Position numbers and translations under genes: made by a program
Assembly: GCA_030594795.1 (NCBI GenBank)
Contig: JAUVEK010000017.1
Location: 1 to 16,528 of the forward strand
Origin: Candidatus Nanohalarchaeota archaeon
GTDB taxonomy: Archaea > EX4484-52 > B79-G9
DNA length: 16,528 nt
Reading direction: 5' to 3'
The notes under the pieces: model-generated
Databases searched by the model: none
What the model was told of the DNA's origin: nothing
Seen by the model: only the letters and a program-made list of their open reading frames with translations
In this document: one piece after another, positions 1-6,038 of the stretch
How the letters are laid out: each line of letters starts with the position of its first letter
Numbering within the stretch: position 1 is the stretch's first letter

Positions 1-13
1 AATCTATGAGCAT
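1..13 (-). CDS. Start of a probable ABC permease (partial)
   Basis: An ATG at 13-11 is preceded, 5 nt upstream, by GGTGA, a good match to the archaeal anti-Shine-Dalgarno sequence. Only four codons (Met-Leu-Ile-Asp) lie inside the window. The gene would be the fourth in the operon of a regulator, an ABC ATPase and an anchored exoprotein. FtsX/MacB-type permeases are the usual partner of this ATPase class and often begin with a short polar N terminus before the first membrane helix. The product is inferred from context; the sequence seen directly is only a start codon with a ribosome site. The 51-nt spacer after the previous gene holds a small hairpin (41-52, GGCTTACAAGCC on the minus strand, then TTT), which might reduce read-through into this gene. 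Confidence 0.35.
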
Positions 14-64
14 CTATTTCACCGAAGAGCACTCCCTAAAGGCTTGTAAGCCGCAGGCATAAGC

Positions 65-1297
65 TTACGACCTCTTCTTTCGCCTGAAGAACAGCCTGTA
101 GAGGATGTACAACACAATAATCGCAACAATTGCATAGACCACAGGATTTGAACCGCCATTTGCACTTATCTCACCAAGCCTGATAAGGTGTTCCCTTGAA
201 TATATTGGAAGCTCAAGACCAAATTCGCGAGTATGCTCATCATTATACGCATCCTTGTATGTAACAGTAACCACAATCGGTATCTTCGTATTGTTCAGCG
301 ACTCATCAACATAGAGCTTGAATTCAGCAGTATCAAAATCATCAGAATCAAGATTGCCTATATATGTCCTGTCAGGCCCGATAATCTCATAATTCTTTGA
401 CTGTGCAAGCACAATACTCACAAACTTCGCCTGCGTTGCACCAATATTTGAGACACTGACAATAACACTGCCCTTTGTACCCCCCATGAATGTATCTGAT
501 TCTTCCATATATAACTGCAATTCCGGATCAGAAGAAATCAAAAGTCCGATGATATCACTTTTAGTGTATGTTGTCCCTGCCTCATCTGAATAAGTCAAAG
601 TAAGCGGTATTTTATAGACTTTCGGCTCAGCAGATGCCTCTGAAATGATACGGAAAACCACGCTTTCCTCTTCACCAGCCTCAAGTTTCTCAATCCTTTT
701 CTCAGTAGTTGAGCCCACAGGTGCAAAAGGCGTAGCTGAACCAGACAGGTCAAGCTTTAGAGTGATATCCCTTACCTGCGTATTTGCAAGATTCTTAAGT
801 GTAAACTCCACATTCGCCTTGCCCCCGGCCACAATCTCATCAGGTACAGATTCAACTTTTTCAATAGAAAGTATAGTGTCTCTTGACTTCACATAAATAT
901 CAAATGAAATAGTAAACCACAGACCTTCCTTCCCTGTGCGGTATCTCAGATCTATTGAACTGTTCCCGGACACCGCATTTTTGTCAACCCTTACCTTGTA
1001 CTTCAAAAGCACTGGCTGCGACGGCTCAATCCGCCCGTAATTTTTAATTGCACCCACATCAGAATCAAGACTGAACGGGTATTTCGGCAGAAGCTCAAAA
1101 GTACTATCTGTTGCAGCCCTTGTACCGAGGTTCTCAACTTTTACATAAAGGTCGATGTATTTTCCCGGCTCTGCAGGGTATGGCTCGTATATTGTGGAGA
1201 CGATATTAAAGTCACTGTACCCCGGGCTGGTTTGCGCAAAGGCGCTGCCCTGGAGTATCATCAACATCATTATTATTCCTGCTAACATTTTTTTCAT
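65..1297 (-). CDS. Secreted, membrane-anchored beta-sandwich exoprotein (COG1361/S-layer-like)
   Basis: This 410-residue protein begins with a signal peptide (about residues 1-21, ending Ala-Phe-Ala). Repeated beta-rich segments follow that resemble NEW3/CARDB-type immunoglobulin-like folds, with phrases such as VKVENLGT, FTLKNLAN and VSVSNIGA spaced along the chain. It ends in one membrane helix (about 385-405) followed by an Arg/Lys-rich cytoplasmic tip. It should therefore sit outside the cell, held by a C-terminal anchor. It is the third gene of the ABC operon. Its ribosome site, GAGGTG, is formed by the last two codons of the upstream ATPase gene, so translation is probably coupled. Proteins of this type commonly lie beside LolD/MacB-like ABC genes in archaea, and a role as extracellular partner of the exporter is an inference. 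No catalytic motif is visible. Confidence 0.8.
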   Translation of the reverse strand: MKKMLAGIIMMLMILQGSAFAQTSPGYSDFNIVSTIYEPYPAEPGKYIDLYVKVENLGTRAATDSTFELLPKYPFSLDSDVGAIKNYGRIEPSQPVLLKYKVRVDKNAVSGNSSIDLRYRTGKEGLWFTISFDIYVKSRDTILSIEKVESVPDEIVAGGKANVEFTLKNLANTQVRDITLKLDLSGSATPFAPVGSTTEKRIEKLEAGEEESVVFRIISEASAEPKVYKIPLTLTYSDEAGTTYTKSDIIGLLISSDPELQLYMEESDTFMGGTKGSVIVSVSNIGATQAKFVSIVLAQSKNYEIIGPDRTYIGNLDSDDFDTAEFKLYVDESLNNTKIPIVVTVTYKDAYNDEHTREFGLELPIYSREHLIRLGEISANGGSNPVVYAIVAIIVLYILYRLFFRRKKRS

Positions 1298-1303
1298 AAT
1301 ATA

Positions 1304-1990
1304 TCACACCTCTTTAACTACTTTCCCGTCTTTCAGACGTACTATCCTTTCTGCATGCTTTGCAAGTGTCTCATCATGCGTGACCATAATGACTGTTTTT
1401 CCTTTTTTGTGCAGTCCCTCGATTAGTTCAATTATCTCTCTTCCTGTTTTGGAATCAAGATTGCCTGTTGGTTCGTCTGCGAGTATGACTTCAGGGTCGT
1501 TTGCGAGCGCCCTTGCAACTGCGACTCTCTGCTGCTGGCCGCCTGACATTTCTGTTGGCTTATGGTGCATCCTGTCTCCAAGATCAACGAGTTCAAGAAG
1601 CTTTTTTGCCTTTTCCATCCGCTCGTCTTTTGGAACTCCCTGGAATATCATGGGCAGCTCGACGTTTTCTATTGCATTGACTGAGTTTATGAGATTGAAC
1701 GTCTGGAAGATGAAGCCGATTTTCTTGCCGCGTATTTGGGCAAGCTCACTTTCCCCCAGCTGTGAGATGTCATGGCCGTCAAGAAGTATCCTGCCTCTTG
1801 TAGGCACATCGAGACATCCAACCATGTTCATTGCAGTGCTTTTGCCGCTGCCGCTCGGGCCCATGATTGCGACGAATTCACCGCGCTCGATAGTTATATC
1901 TACTCCCGCAAGTGCGGGAACTTCGACGTCGCCCATCTTGTAGATTTTCTCCACGCTCTTTATTTCAATTACAGGCACTTTTTTATTCAT
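1304..1990 (-). CDS. ABC transporter ATP-binding protein, LolD/MacB type
   Basis: This 228-residue cytoplasmic ATPase should power an FtsX/MacB-like permease, either for export or for mechanical work in the envelope. All nucleotide-binding motifs are present: Walker A GPSGSGKST (44-52), Q-loop Gln96, signature MSGGQQQR (148-155), Walker B VILADEPTGNLD (168-179) and switch His205 in VTHD. The ADEPTGNLD wording and the length are typical of the LolD/MacB/FtsE group. The start codon lies 6 nt after the stop of the upstream regulator, and the ribosome-site-like GTGATT overlaps that stop. The downstream exoprotein begins 6 nt after this stop. The substrate cannot be read from the sequence. Family assignment is certain; the transported or remodelled target is unknown. 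Confidence 0.95.
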   Translation of the reverse strand: MNKKVPVIEIKSVEKIYKMGDVEVPALAGVDITIERGEFVAIMGPSGSGKSTAMNMVGCLDVPTRGRILLDGHDISQLGESELAQIRGKKIGFIFQTFNLINSVNAIENVELPMIFQGVPKDERMEKAKKLLELVDLGDRMHHKPTEMSGGQQQRVAVARALANDPEVILADEPTGNLDSKTGREIIELIEGLHKKGKTVIMVTHDETLAKHAERIVRLKDGKVVKEV

Positions 1991-1996
1991 ACAAAA

Positions 1997-2473
1997 TCAC
2001 TTGATTTTCTTTAGCATATCTATCATTTCCTGGACCACAGAGTCGAATCTCATTATCTGACCGTAATACTCTTCAACCACCAAAAGCTTCCTTTTATCAT
2101 CCTCAGTTTTCGCCCTCTCCCTGAACTTATCAAGTATCCCGGGAAGCTCAGACTTTGCATAGCTTAACTGGTTTTGCTGCTTCCTTACAAGCTGGTCGAT
2201 TGTTGCATCAATGAAGTTCTTCTCCATATGCACATAATACTTTTTGCTGTTTGGCTTCCTGGTCTTGCTTATGATTCCAAACTGCGCAAGCATCGTCACT
2301 TTGAGGCTGATTGACGCAAGACTATATCCGGTCGCCTGGGCAATCTCATCCATTGCCACGTCTTCCGGTGAAATATACACAAGTGCAATAATCTTTGAAG
2401 ACAGTGGGTCAAGCCCTGCCATCTGGCACATCTTTTCCATAAATGCCCTGAATTCCCTCTCAGCCCCAATCAT
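1997..2473 (-). CDS. Winged-helix transcriptional regulator, GbsR/MarR-like (COG1510)
   Basis: This 158-residue protein has an N-terminal winged helix-turn-helix: DPLSSKIIALVYISPEDVAM leads into a recognition region around SLASISLKVTMLAQFGII (about residues 50-68) and a wing around KTRKPNSKKYYV. A long C-terminal helical part (about 85-158) looks like a dimerisation segment. This is the usual plan of GbsR-type MarR-superfamily regulators. It is the first gene of the ABC operon, so it most likely controls its own operon; the effector is unknown. The start is supported by GGTGTGATG just upstream and by a TATA element about 47-54 bp ahead, which leaves a leader of about 25 nt. Confidence 0.85.
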   Translation of the reverse strand: MIGAEREFRAFMEKMCQMAGLDPLSSKIIALVYISPEDVAMDEIAQATGYSLASISLKVTMLAQFGIISKTRKPNSKKYYVHMEKNFIDATIDQLVRKQQNQLSYAKSELPGILDKFRERAKTEDDKRKLLVVEEYYGQIMRFDSVVQEMIDMLKKIK

Positions 2474-2518
2474 ATCATCACACCATTTACAACTTTTAAT
2501 ATATCTTAAAACTTTAAA

Positions 2519-2528
2519 ATATATAAAT
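2519..2528 (-). promoter_or_regulatory. TATA promoter of the regulator-ABC operon
   Basis: On the minus strand the sequence ATTTATATAT forms a typical archaeal TATA box (core TTTATATA at 2527-2520). Transcription would start near 2498, giving a leader of about 25 nt that holds the GGTGTGATG ribosome site of the regulator gene. The AT-rich leader contains two similar nonamers (TTTAAAGTT and TTAAAAGTT) that could be regulator contacts, but this is weak. Confidence 0.6.
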
Positions 2529-2577
2529 GTTTGGGTGTGCTGGCGTTAACACTTATGGGCGATAGATATATCTCAAC

Positions 2578-2631
2578 AACCGCTGGTCACCATTCCCTCC
2601 AGTCGTTCAAACCGGGCAGAAATCTATTTCT
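2578..2631 (-). other. Two hairpins downstream of hppA
   Basis: The 166-bp gap between hppA and the next gene contains two inverted repeats. The first, 2618-2631, is AGAAAT-CT-ATTTCT (6 bp). The second, 2578-2586 with 2599-2607, pairs AACCGCTGG with CCAGTCGTT (seven Watson-Crick pairs, one G-U and one C-C mismatch) around a 12-nt loop. There is no strong T-tract. They may form the 3' end structure of the hppA mRNA or a small RNA. I tested the stretch as a tRNA and it does not fold as one. Confidence 0.3.
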
Positions 2632-2639
2632 TGCATATG

Positions 2640-4664
2640 TCAGAACAGCGCAAACTTCACAATCAAAGCCGCGAATATTAGCGCTATCGTGTTCATGACC
2701 TTGATCAGTGGATTGATTGCAGGCCCTGCTGTATCCTTGTACGGGTCGCCGACAGTATCGCCGACAATCGCTGCCTTATGCGCATCTGAATTCTTGCCGC
2801 CAAAATTGCCGTCTTCAATGTACTTCTTGGCATTGTCCCATGCTCCGCCGCCGTTTGCCATCTGGATTGCGATAAGCACTCCTGAAAGTATTGAGCCAAG
2901 CAAAAGCCCGCCAAGAGCTTTAGGGCCAAGCAAAAAGCCAACTGCAAGAGGCGCAATCACTGCAAGAAGCGCAGGATTTCTCATCTCTTTGAGTGCAGCG
3001 ACTGTTACGATGTCTACGCATCGCGCATAATCAGGCTTTGCCTTGTAGGTCATGATGCCTTTGATTTCCCTGAACTGGCGCCTGACCTCTTCAACAACCT
3101 TGAAGCCGGCCCTGCCTACAGCGCGCATGCACCATGAACTGAACAGGAACGGTATCATAGACCCAATCAAAAGACCGGTAAGCACAAACGGATCATCCAG
3201 GGCAAACACCAGCTTCTCTGTAATCCCGATTTCCGCTCTTTTATCTGCAATCTCCTGCACAAATGCAGCAAAGAGAGTGAGTGCGGCAAGTGCTGCAGAA
3301 CCAATTGCAAATGATTTTGTCACTGCTTTCGTTGTGTTGCCGACAGCATCAAGAGCATCTGTAATCTTTCTTGTCTTCTCAGGCAGGTTAGCCATTTCAG
3401 CAATGCCGCCTGCATTGTCTGTAATAGGCCCATAAGAGTCCAGTGCAATAATAATGGCAGTAAGCGATATCATAGCCATTGCAGCTATTGCTATACCGTA
3501 AAGGCCTGCAAGCTGGAAGGAGCCAAGTATGGCAGCTGATATTAAGATTATCGGGACCGCCGTACTTTCAAGACCAACGGCAAGGCCTGTAATGATGTTC
3601 ACAGCAGACCCGCTGAGAGACGCCTCAGCAATTGACTTCACAGGCTTATATCTCGTTGACGTATAATACTCAGTTATGGCAAACAATGCTATTCCAAGTG
3701 CAAGCCCGATAAGCGTAGTATAATAAATGTTCATTGAACTTACTTCACTCAAAGGCGCCAGATACCTATCAGTCACAAAATAAAACCCGATAGCAGACAA
3801 TACAGCAGTCGTTATGACACCCCTGTAGAGCGCACCCATGATATTCTTTTTTGCCTTCACGACAAACGTGCCGAGAATCGATGCAAGAATCGCAACTGAC
3901 CCCAGCAGCAATGGATAGATGACATAATTCTCGCTTGTAAACAGCAGATGTCCAAGCAGCATCGCACCAATGGCAGTAATCGCATAAGTCTCGAAAAGGT
4001 CCGCACCCATGCCGGCGCAGTCACCTACATTATCACCTACATTATCAGCAATGACTGCCGGATTTCTCGGGTCATCTTCAGGTATGCCTGCCTCGACTTT
4101 TCCGACAAGGTCAGCGCCTACGTCCGCAGCTTTGGTATATATGCCGCCGCCAACGCGCGCAAACAGGCTGATGAGCGACGCACCGAAACCGAAACCGACA
4201 ATCGCAAGCGGGTCATGGAATATAATATAAAATGCAGTCACGCCGAGAAGCGCAAGCCCTGCAACAGCCATGCCGGTAACAGCACCGCCGCGAACTGCGA
4301 TTTTAAGCGCATTATTAATGCCGTCTTTAGCTGCATGTGCTACCCTCACGTTCGATCGTATCGACACGTTCATGCCAATATAGCCTGCAAGAGCAGATAA
4401 TATCGCTCCGAAAAAGAAGCCTGATGCAGTCGCATAACTATCTCTTATTGCAACTGCAAGGATACCTGTAATTATTACTATGAATACTGCAATGGTCTTA
4501 TACTCCCTGTGCAGGAACGCCATTGCCCCCTCGCGGATTGCAAGAGATATCTCTCTCATCTTTTCTGTGCCTGCATCTTTTTTCAATACACTGTATGTCA
4601 GGTAAACTGCAAACAATAACCCTGCAATTCCACCACTCAACACAAACTGAATCTCCGGGTTCAT
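2640..4664 (-). CDS. hppA: Membrane-bound pumping pyrophosphatase (H+-PPase, K+-independent type)
   Basis: This enzyme hydrolyses pyrophosphate in the cytoplasm and pumps ions, most likely protons, across the membrane, recycling biosynthetic pyrophosphate into a gradient. The 674 residues are full length for the family and contain about 16 hydrophobic segments. Signature motifs are intact: DNVGDNVGDCAGMGADLFE (207-225) with the preceding YTKAADVGADLVGKVEAG, the ITDNAGGIAEMA block (414-425), and VGDTVGDPYKDTAGP near the end. GNTTKA (442-447) has Lys446, where K+-dependent enzymes have Ala, so this is the K+-independent class, whose known members pump protons. The start is fixed by a strong AGGAGG site 7 nt upstream. 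No convincing TATA lies in the 59 bp between it and tRNA-Ile, so it may be transcribed from the tRNA promoter. Confidence 0.97.
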   Translation of the reverse strand: MNPEIQFVLSGGIAGLLFAVYLTYSVLKKDAGTEKMREISLAIREGAMAFLHREYKTIAVFIVIITGILAVAIRDSYATASGFFFGAILSALAGYIGMNVSIRSNVRVAHAAKDGINNALKIAVRGGAVTGMAVAGLALLGVTAFYIIFHDPLAIVGFGFGASLISLFARVGGGIYTKAADVGADLVGKVEAGIPEDDPRNPAVIADNVGDNVGDCAGMGADLFETYAITAIGAMLLGHLLFTSENYVIYPLLLGSVAILASILGTFVVKAKKNIMGALYRGVITTAVLSAIGFYFVTDRYLAPLSEVSSMNIYYTTLIGLALGIALFAITEYYTSTRYKPVKSIAEASLSGSAVNIITGLAVGLESTAVPIILISAAILGSFQLAGLYGIAIAAMAMISLTAIIIALDSYGPITDNAGGIAEMANLPEKTRKITDALDAVGNTTKAVTKSFAIGSAALAALTLFAAFVQEIADKRAEIGITEKLVFALDDPFVLTGLLIGSMIPFLFSSWCMRAVGRAGFKVVEEVRRQFREIKGIMTYKAKPDYARCVDIVTVAALKEMRNPALLAVIAPLAVGFLLGPKALGGLLLGSILSGVLIAIQMANGGGAWDNAKKYIEDGNFGGKNSDAHKAAIVGDTVGDPYKDTAGPAINPLIKVMNTIALIFAALIVKFALF

Positions 4665-4723
4665 TTAAATTCCTCCTGAAAATTATTTCCTGCTTTTCTT
4701 ATCCTTCCTATACAGATAATCAA

Positions 4724-4833
4724 TGGTCCGGGTGAGATTTGAACTCACGACCCCCACGTACCAGACATGTTCTGAAAAGACTCCCAGAATATTGTTATCA
4801 GCGTGGTGCTCTAACCGCCTGAGCCACCGGACC
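4724..4833 (-). tRNA. tRNA-Ile (GAU) with a 36-nt intron
   Basis: The mature tRNA is 74 nt and folds fully. The acceptor pairs GGTCCGG with CCGGACC, with discriminator A. The D arm is GCTC-AGGCGGTTA-GAGC, the anticodon stem CCACG/CGTGG, the variable loop GGGTC, and the T arm GTGAG-TTCAAAT-CTCAC. The anticodon loop reads CT-GAT-AA, decoding Ile AUC/AUU, with the anticodon at 4799-4797. The CCA end is not encoded. An intron interrupts the loop at 37/38 (or 38/39, which cannot be distinguished because A flanks both sides). A TATA box lies 24-31 bp upstream of the 5' end. Confidence 0.95.
4760..4795 (-). other. Archaeal tRNA intron in tRNA-Ile
   Basis: The intron is 36 nt and sits after position 37. 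It carries its own hairpin, TTCTG/CAGAA around a 10-nt loop. Anticodon-side nucleotides GATA (34-37) can pair with intron TGTC (4767-4764), with one G-U pair, forming the 4-bp central helix of a bulge-helix-bulge. The two flanking bulges are not the strict 3 nt, so the motif is a relaxed one. Removal would need the archaeal splicing endonuclease. Confidence 0.85.
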
Positions 4834-4856
4834 AAAGAGTAACTGATGATTATTTC

Positions 4857-4864
4857 TATAAAAA
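4857..4864 (-). promoter_or_regulatory. TATA box of tRNA-Ile (and perhaps hppA)
   Basis: TTTTTATA on the minus strand lies 24-31 bp upstream of the first tRNA nucleotide, the expected archaeal distance. Its upstream edge overlaps the outer arm of inverted-repeat copy A (starts at 4860), so that repeat could influence this promoter. Confidence 0.65.
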
Positions 4865-4907
4865 TCATGAAAATTTGTTTGCAATTGGTGGAATTTTCAA
4901 GCTTTTT
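4860..4907 (+). repeat. Inverted-repeat element, copy A
   Basis: The element is 48 bp. It starts AAAAATCATGAAA and ends TTTCAAGCTTTTT, so the ends are imperfect inverted repeats (AAAAA-nnn-TGAAA / TTTCA-nnn-TTTTT). The similarity continues beyond the right end through ATTGT to a TATG..CAATAA segment shared with copies B and C. The left end overlaps the tRNA-Ile TATA box. Confidence 0.7.
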
Positions 4908-4950
4908 ATTGTAATATCATCTATGCTACAATAAAAACTTTATAAGTTTT
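4903..4950. repeat. Two adjacent AT-rich palindromes
   Basis: The first is a perfect 11-bp inverted repeat, TTTTTATTGTA (4903-4913) with TACAATAAAAA (4927-4937), around a 13-nt loop. The second, AAAACTT-TAT-AAGTTTT (4934-4950), has a 7-bp stem. They bridge repeat copies A and B. They could form cruciforms or RNA hairpins, or bind a dimeric protein. Confidence 0.6.
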
Positions 4951-4963
4951 GTTATCGTTTTTG

Positions 4964-5008
4964 AAAAATCATGAAATACCTGTGAAATTGAGGGATTTCA
5001 AGCTTTTT
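4964..5008 (+). repeat. Inverted-repeat element, copy B
   Basis: This is a 45-bp direct repeat of copy A, starting 104 bp after it, with identical 13-bp ends (AAAAATCATGAAA and TTTCAAGCTTTTT) and a diverged middle. It is followed, like copy A, by a TATG..CAATAA segment (about 5028-5037). Confidence 0.7.
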
Positions 5009-5070
5009 GATTGATTTGTGTACTGTTTATGTTGCAATAAGAGATTGTATCAGAATCAGGGTATATGCGA

Positions 5071-5129
5071 TGTGAGTAGAACTGCCGTGTTCTGCTCTTC
5101 TACTACAAGACGCAAGTATACGACTCACA
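5071..5129 (+). ncRNA. Possible structured RNA segment
   Basis: TGTGAGT (5071-5077) pairs perfectly with ACTCACA (5123-5129), and inside it AGAAC (5078-5082) pairs with GTTCT (5089-5093) directly stacked on the outer stem. A weak TATA-like GTTTATG lies about 40 bp upstream of the outer stem. It matches no RNA family that I recognise. Nested stems of this length can occur by chance. Confidence 0.2.
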
Positions 5130-5221
5130 ACATCACATTATCTTTGTGTAATAGTAATCAAAGTCAAATTCTTCTGTGTTACGGTTTGAAACATTCTTAT
5201 TCATCTTTCTCAGCCTCCGGT

Positions 5222-5362
5222 AAATATATTAAAATAGGGAATGCAGGTAAATCCCAAAAAGCACAGGAACATATAGCCCCGCACGGTTCTGGAAAACCTG
5301 AACCCAGATGGACTGTAAGCGACTATATACCAGACGCTGAGCTCAAAACAAAGCAGGGCTAA
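5222..5362 (+). pseudogene. Possible small coding remnant
   Basis: One frame ending at TAA 5360-5362 reads as a hydrophilic, protein-like tail of about 45 residues (ending KPEPRWTVSDYIPDAELKTKQG after an EHIAPHGSG stretch), with codon choices like the neighbouring genes (ATA, AGA, GCA). The same frame stays open back to an ATG at 5018, but the upstream part is Cys/Ser-rich and does not look coding. A TATA-like AAATATATTAAAATA (around 5222-5236) lies within it. There is no suitable start codon after that element. It may be the decayed 3' end of a lost gene; I do not recognise the family. Confidence 0.2.
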
Positions 5363-5566
5363 ATAAAATATACATTATTTATAGAAGGAATTTATGGGTC
5401 ATCTTTTTGGTCGGTATTTTTTATAGAATCATCCCCGATTAATATTCGCATCCAGGGTTTGTAATCAGGGCATGGCTCACTCTAAATGTAACTTTTTTCA
5501 TAGATTTCACAGATACATTCAAAGTGTACATAAATAATACCAAGTAGTATATTATATGCAAAAATA

Positions 5567-5690
5567 TTTATATCTATTGTCTGATCTGGCTTTTCGGTTT
5601 TGCAGATGATGTGGTGGGGCAATAAAGCAGTACATCTTATGGCTTTGCCATATCAATCAAAGCAAATTGGTTTTTGCTGAAATTTGCCCA
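5567..5690 (+). ncRNA. Candidate small RNA gene with its own promoter
   Basis: AAAAATATTTATATCT (core TTTATATC, 5567-5574) is among the best promoter matches in the window, yet no open reading frame follows it. Transcription would begin near 5595. The next 95 nt contain TATGGC-TTT-GCCATA (5639-5653), AGCAAA-TTGGTT-TTTGCT (5661-5678) and an outer pairing GGGCAA (5617-5622) with TTGCCC (5684-5689) that encloses both hairpins. An ATGATG/CTGA pair at 5606 and 5677 recalls box C and box D, but the C-box consensus is incomplete and no terminal stem forms. The promoter and hairpins are seen directly; that it is an RNA gene is an inference. Confidence 0.3.
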
Positions 5691-5777
5691 ACTATCATTT
5701 GCCTTGGATATAGCTTCTGCTACATTTACCACTAGCCATACTCAAAAATGTGCACAAATCCAAAAGAAAAAATCATT

Positions 5778-5972
5778 TTATTTTTTCAAAGTAACACTCT
5801 GGGCCTGCTTTCCACGCTCAGTCTGAACAGGTTCAAAAGACACAAGATCGTTTTCATCTAGGAATGTTCCGTCCGGAAGGGCAGAATGATGTACGAAATA
5901 ATCTGTTCCATCATCACCTTCGACAAATCCGAATCCTTTTTTTCTGTTAAACCACTTAACTTTTCCATCCAT
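5778..5972 (-). CDS. Cold-shock domain protein (CspA family)
   Basis: This 64-residue single cold-shock domain binds single-stranded RNA or DNA and is expected to act as an RNA chaperone or translation antiterminator in the cytoplasm. The RNP1 motif KGFGFV is at 12-17, within KVKWFNRKKGFGFV. RNP2 is YFVHHSAL (25-32), where the bacterial consensus is usually VFVHFSAI. Length is normal for the family. An AGGAG site lies 10 nt before ATG, slightly long. The gene stands alone between the gene-free region and drg, with T-rich sequence after the stop that would suit archaeal termination. Such proteins are common in bacteria and patchy in archaea, so acquisition by transfer is possible. Confidence 0.93.
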   Translation of the reverse strand: MDGKVKWFNRKKGFGFVEGDDGTDYFVHHSALPDGTFLDENDLVSFEPVQTERGKQAQSVTLKK

Positions 5973-5994
5973 TTTTATCTTACTCCTAATTTTC

Positions 5995-6014
5995 TGCCCG
6001 GGACTTTCCAGGCA
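5995..6014 (-). promoter_or_regulatory. 5'-terminal hairpin in the cold-shock mRNA leader
   Basis: TGCCTGG-AAAGTC-CCGGGCA on the minus strand forms a 7-bp stem with one G-U pair. The predicted start of transcription (near 6016, from the TATA at 6039-6046) places this hairpin at the very 5' end of a leader of about 44 nt, upstream of the ribosome site. Confidence 0.5.
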
Positions 6015-6038
6015 CTAGATTAAATTATTGCACATTTC

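Larger units (their letters stand above)
4834..5777. other. Gene-free region of 0.94 kb with repeats and candidate RNAs
   Basis: No convincing protein gene is present on either strand. Contents in order are: the tRNA promoter, inverted-repeat copy A, two AT-rich palindromes, copy B, a segment with nested hairpins (5071-5129), a possible coding remnant (up to 5362), a TATA promoter on the plus strand at 5567 followed by hairpins, and T-rich minus-strand sequence just after the cold-shock gene. The interval 5363-5560 shows only AT-rich sequence. Confidence 0.7.

Noticed and set aside
1155..1943. A 262-codon open frame on the plus strand
   Set aside because: It is antisense to the ABC ATPase and the exoprotein start; the hydrophobic Ser/Pro-rich translation is a mirror of the coding frame.
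2560..2639. Possible tRNA (GTTCAAA resembling a T loop)
   Set aside because: The flanking bases do not pair as a T stem and no acceptor or anticodon arm can be formed.
3948..4400. A 150-codon open frame on the plus strand
   Set aside because: It lies antisense within hppA, whose protein motifs are intact; the product is Arg/Asn/Cys-rich without family features.
4683..4868. A 61-codon open frame on the minus strand
   Set aside because: It covers tRNA-Ile and its intron almost exactly; the tRNA fold and promoter explain the sequence.
4860..5008. CRISPR array
   Set aside because: Only two imperfect repeats 104 bp apart with diverged middles and no cas genes.
5373..5432. Ten-codon frame after a TATA-like and GAAGGAA sequence
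   Set aside because: It is too short and lacks any conservation evidence.
5606..5680. Box C/D small RNA
   Set aside because: ATGATGT departs from the C-box consensus, the flanks of C and D do not pair, and no internal C'/D' pair is visible; kept only as a generic RNA candidate.
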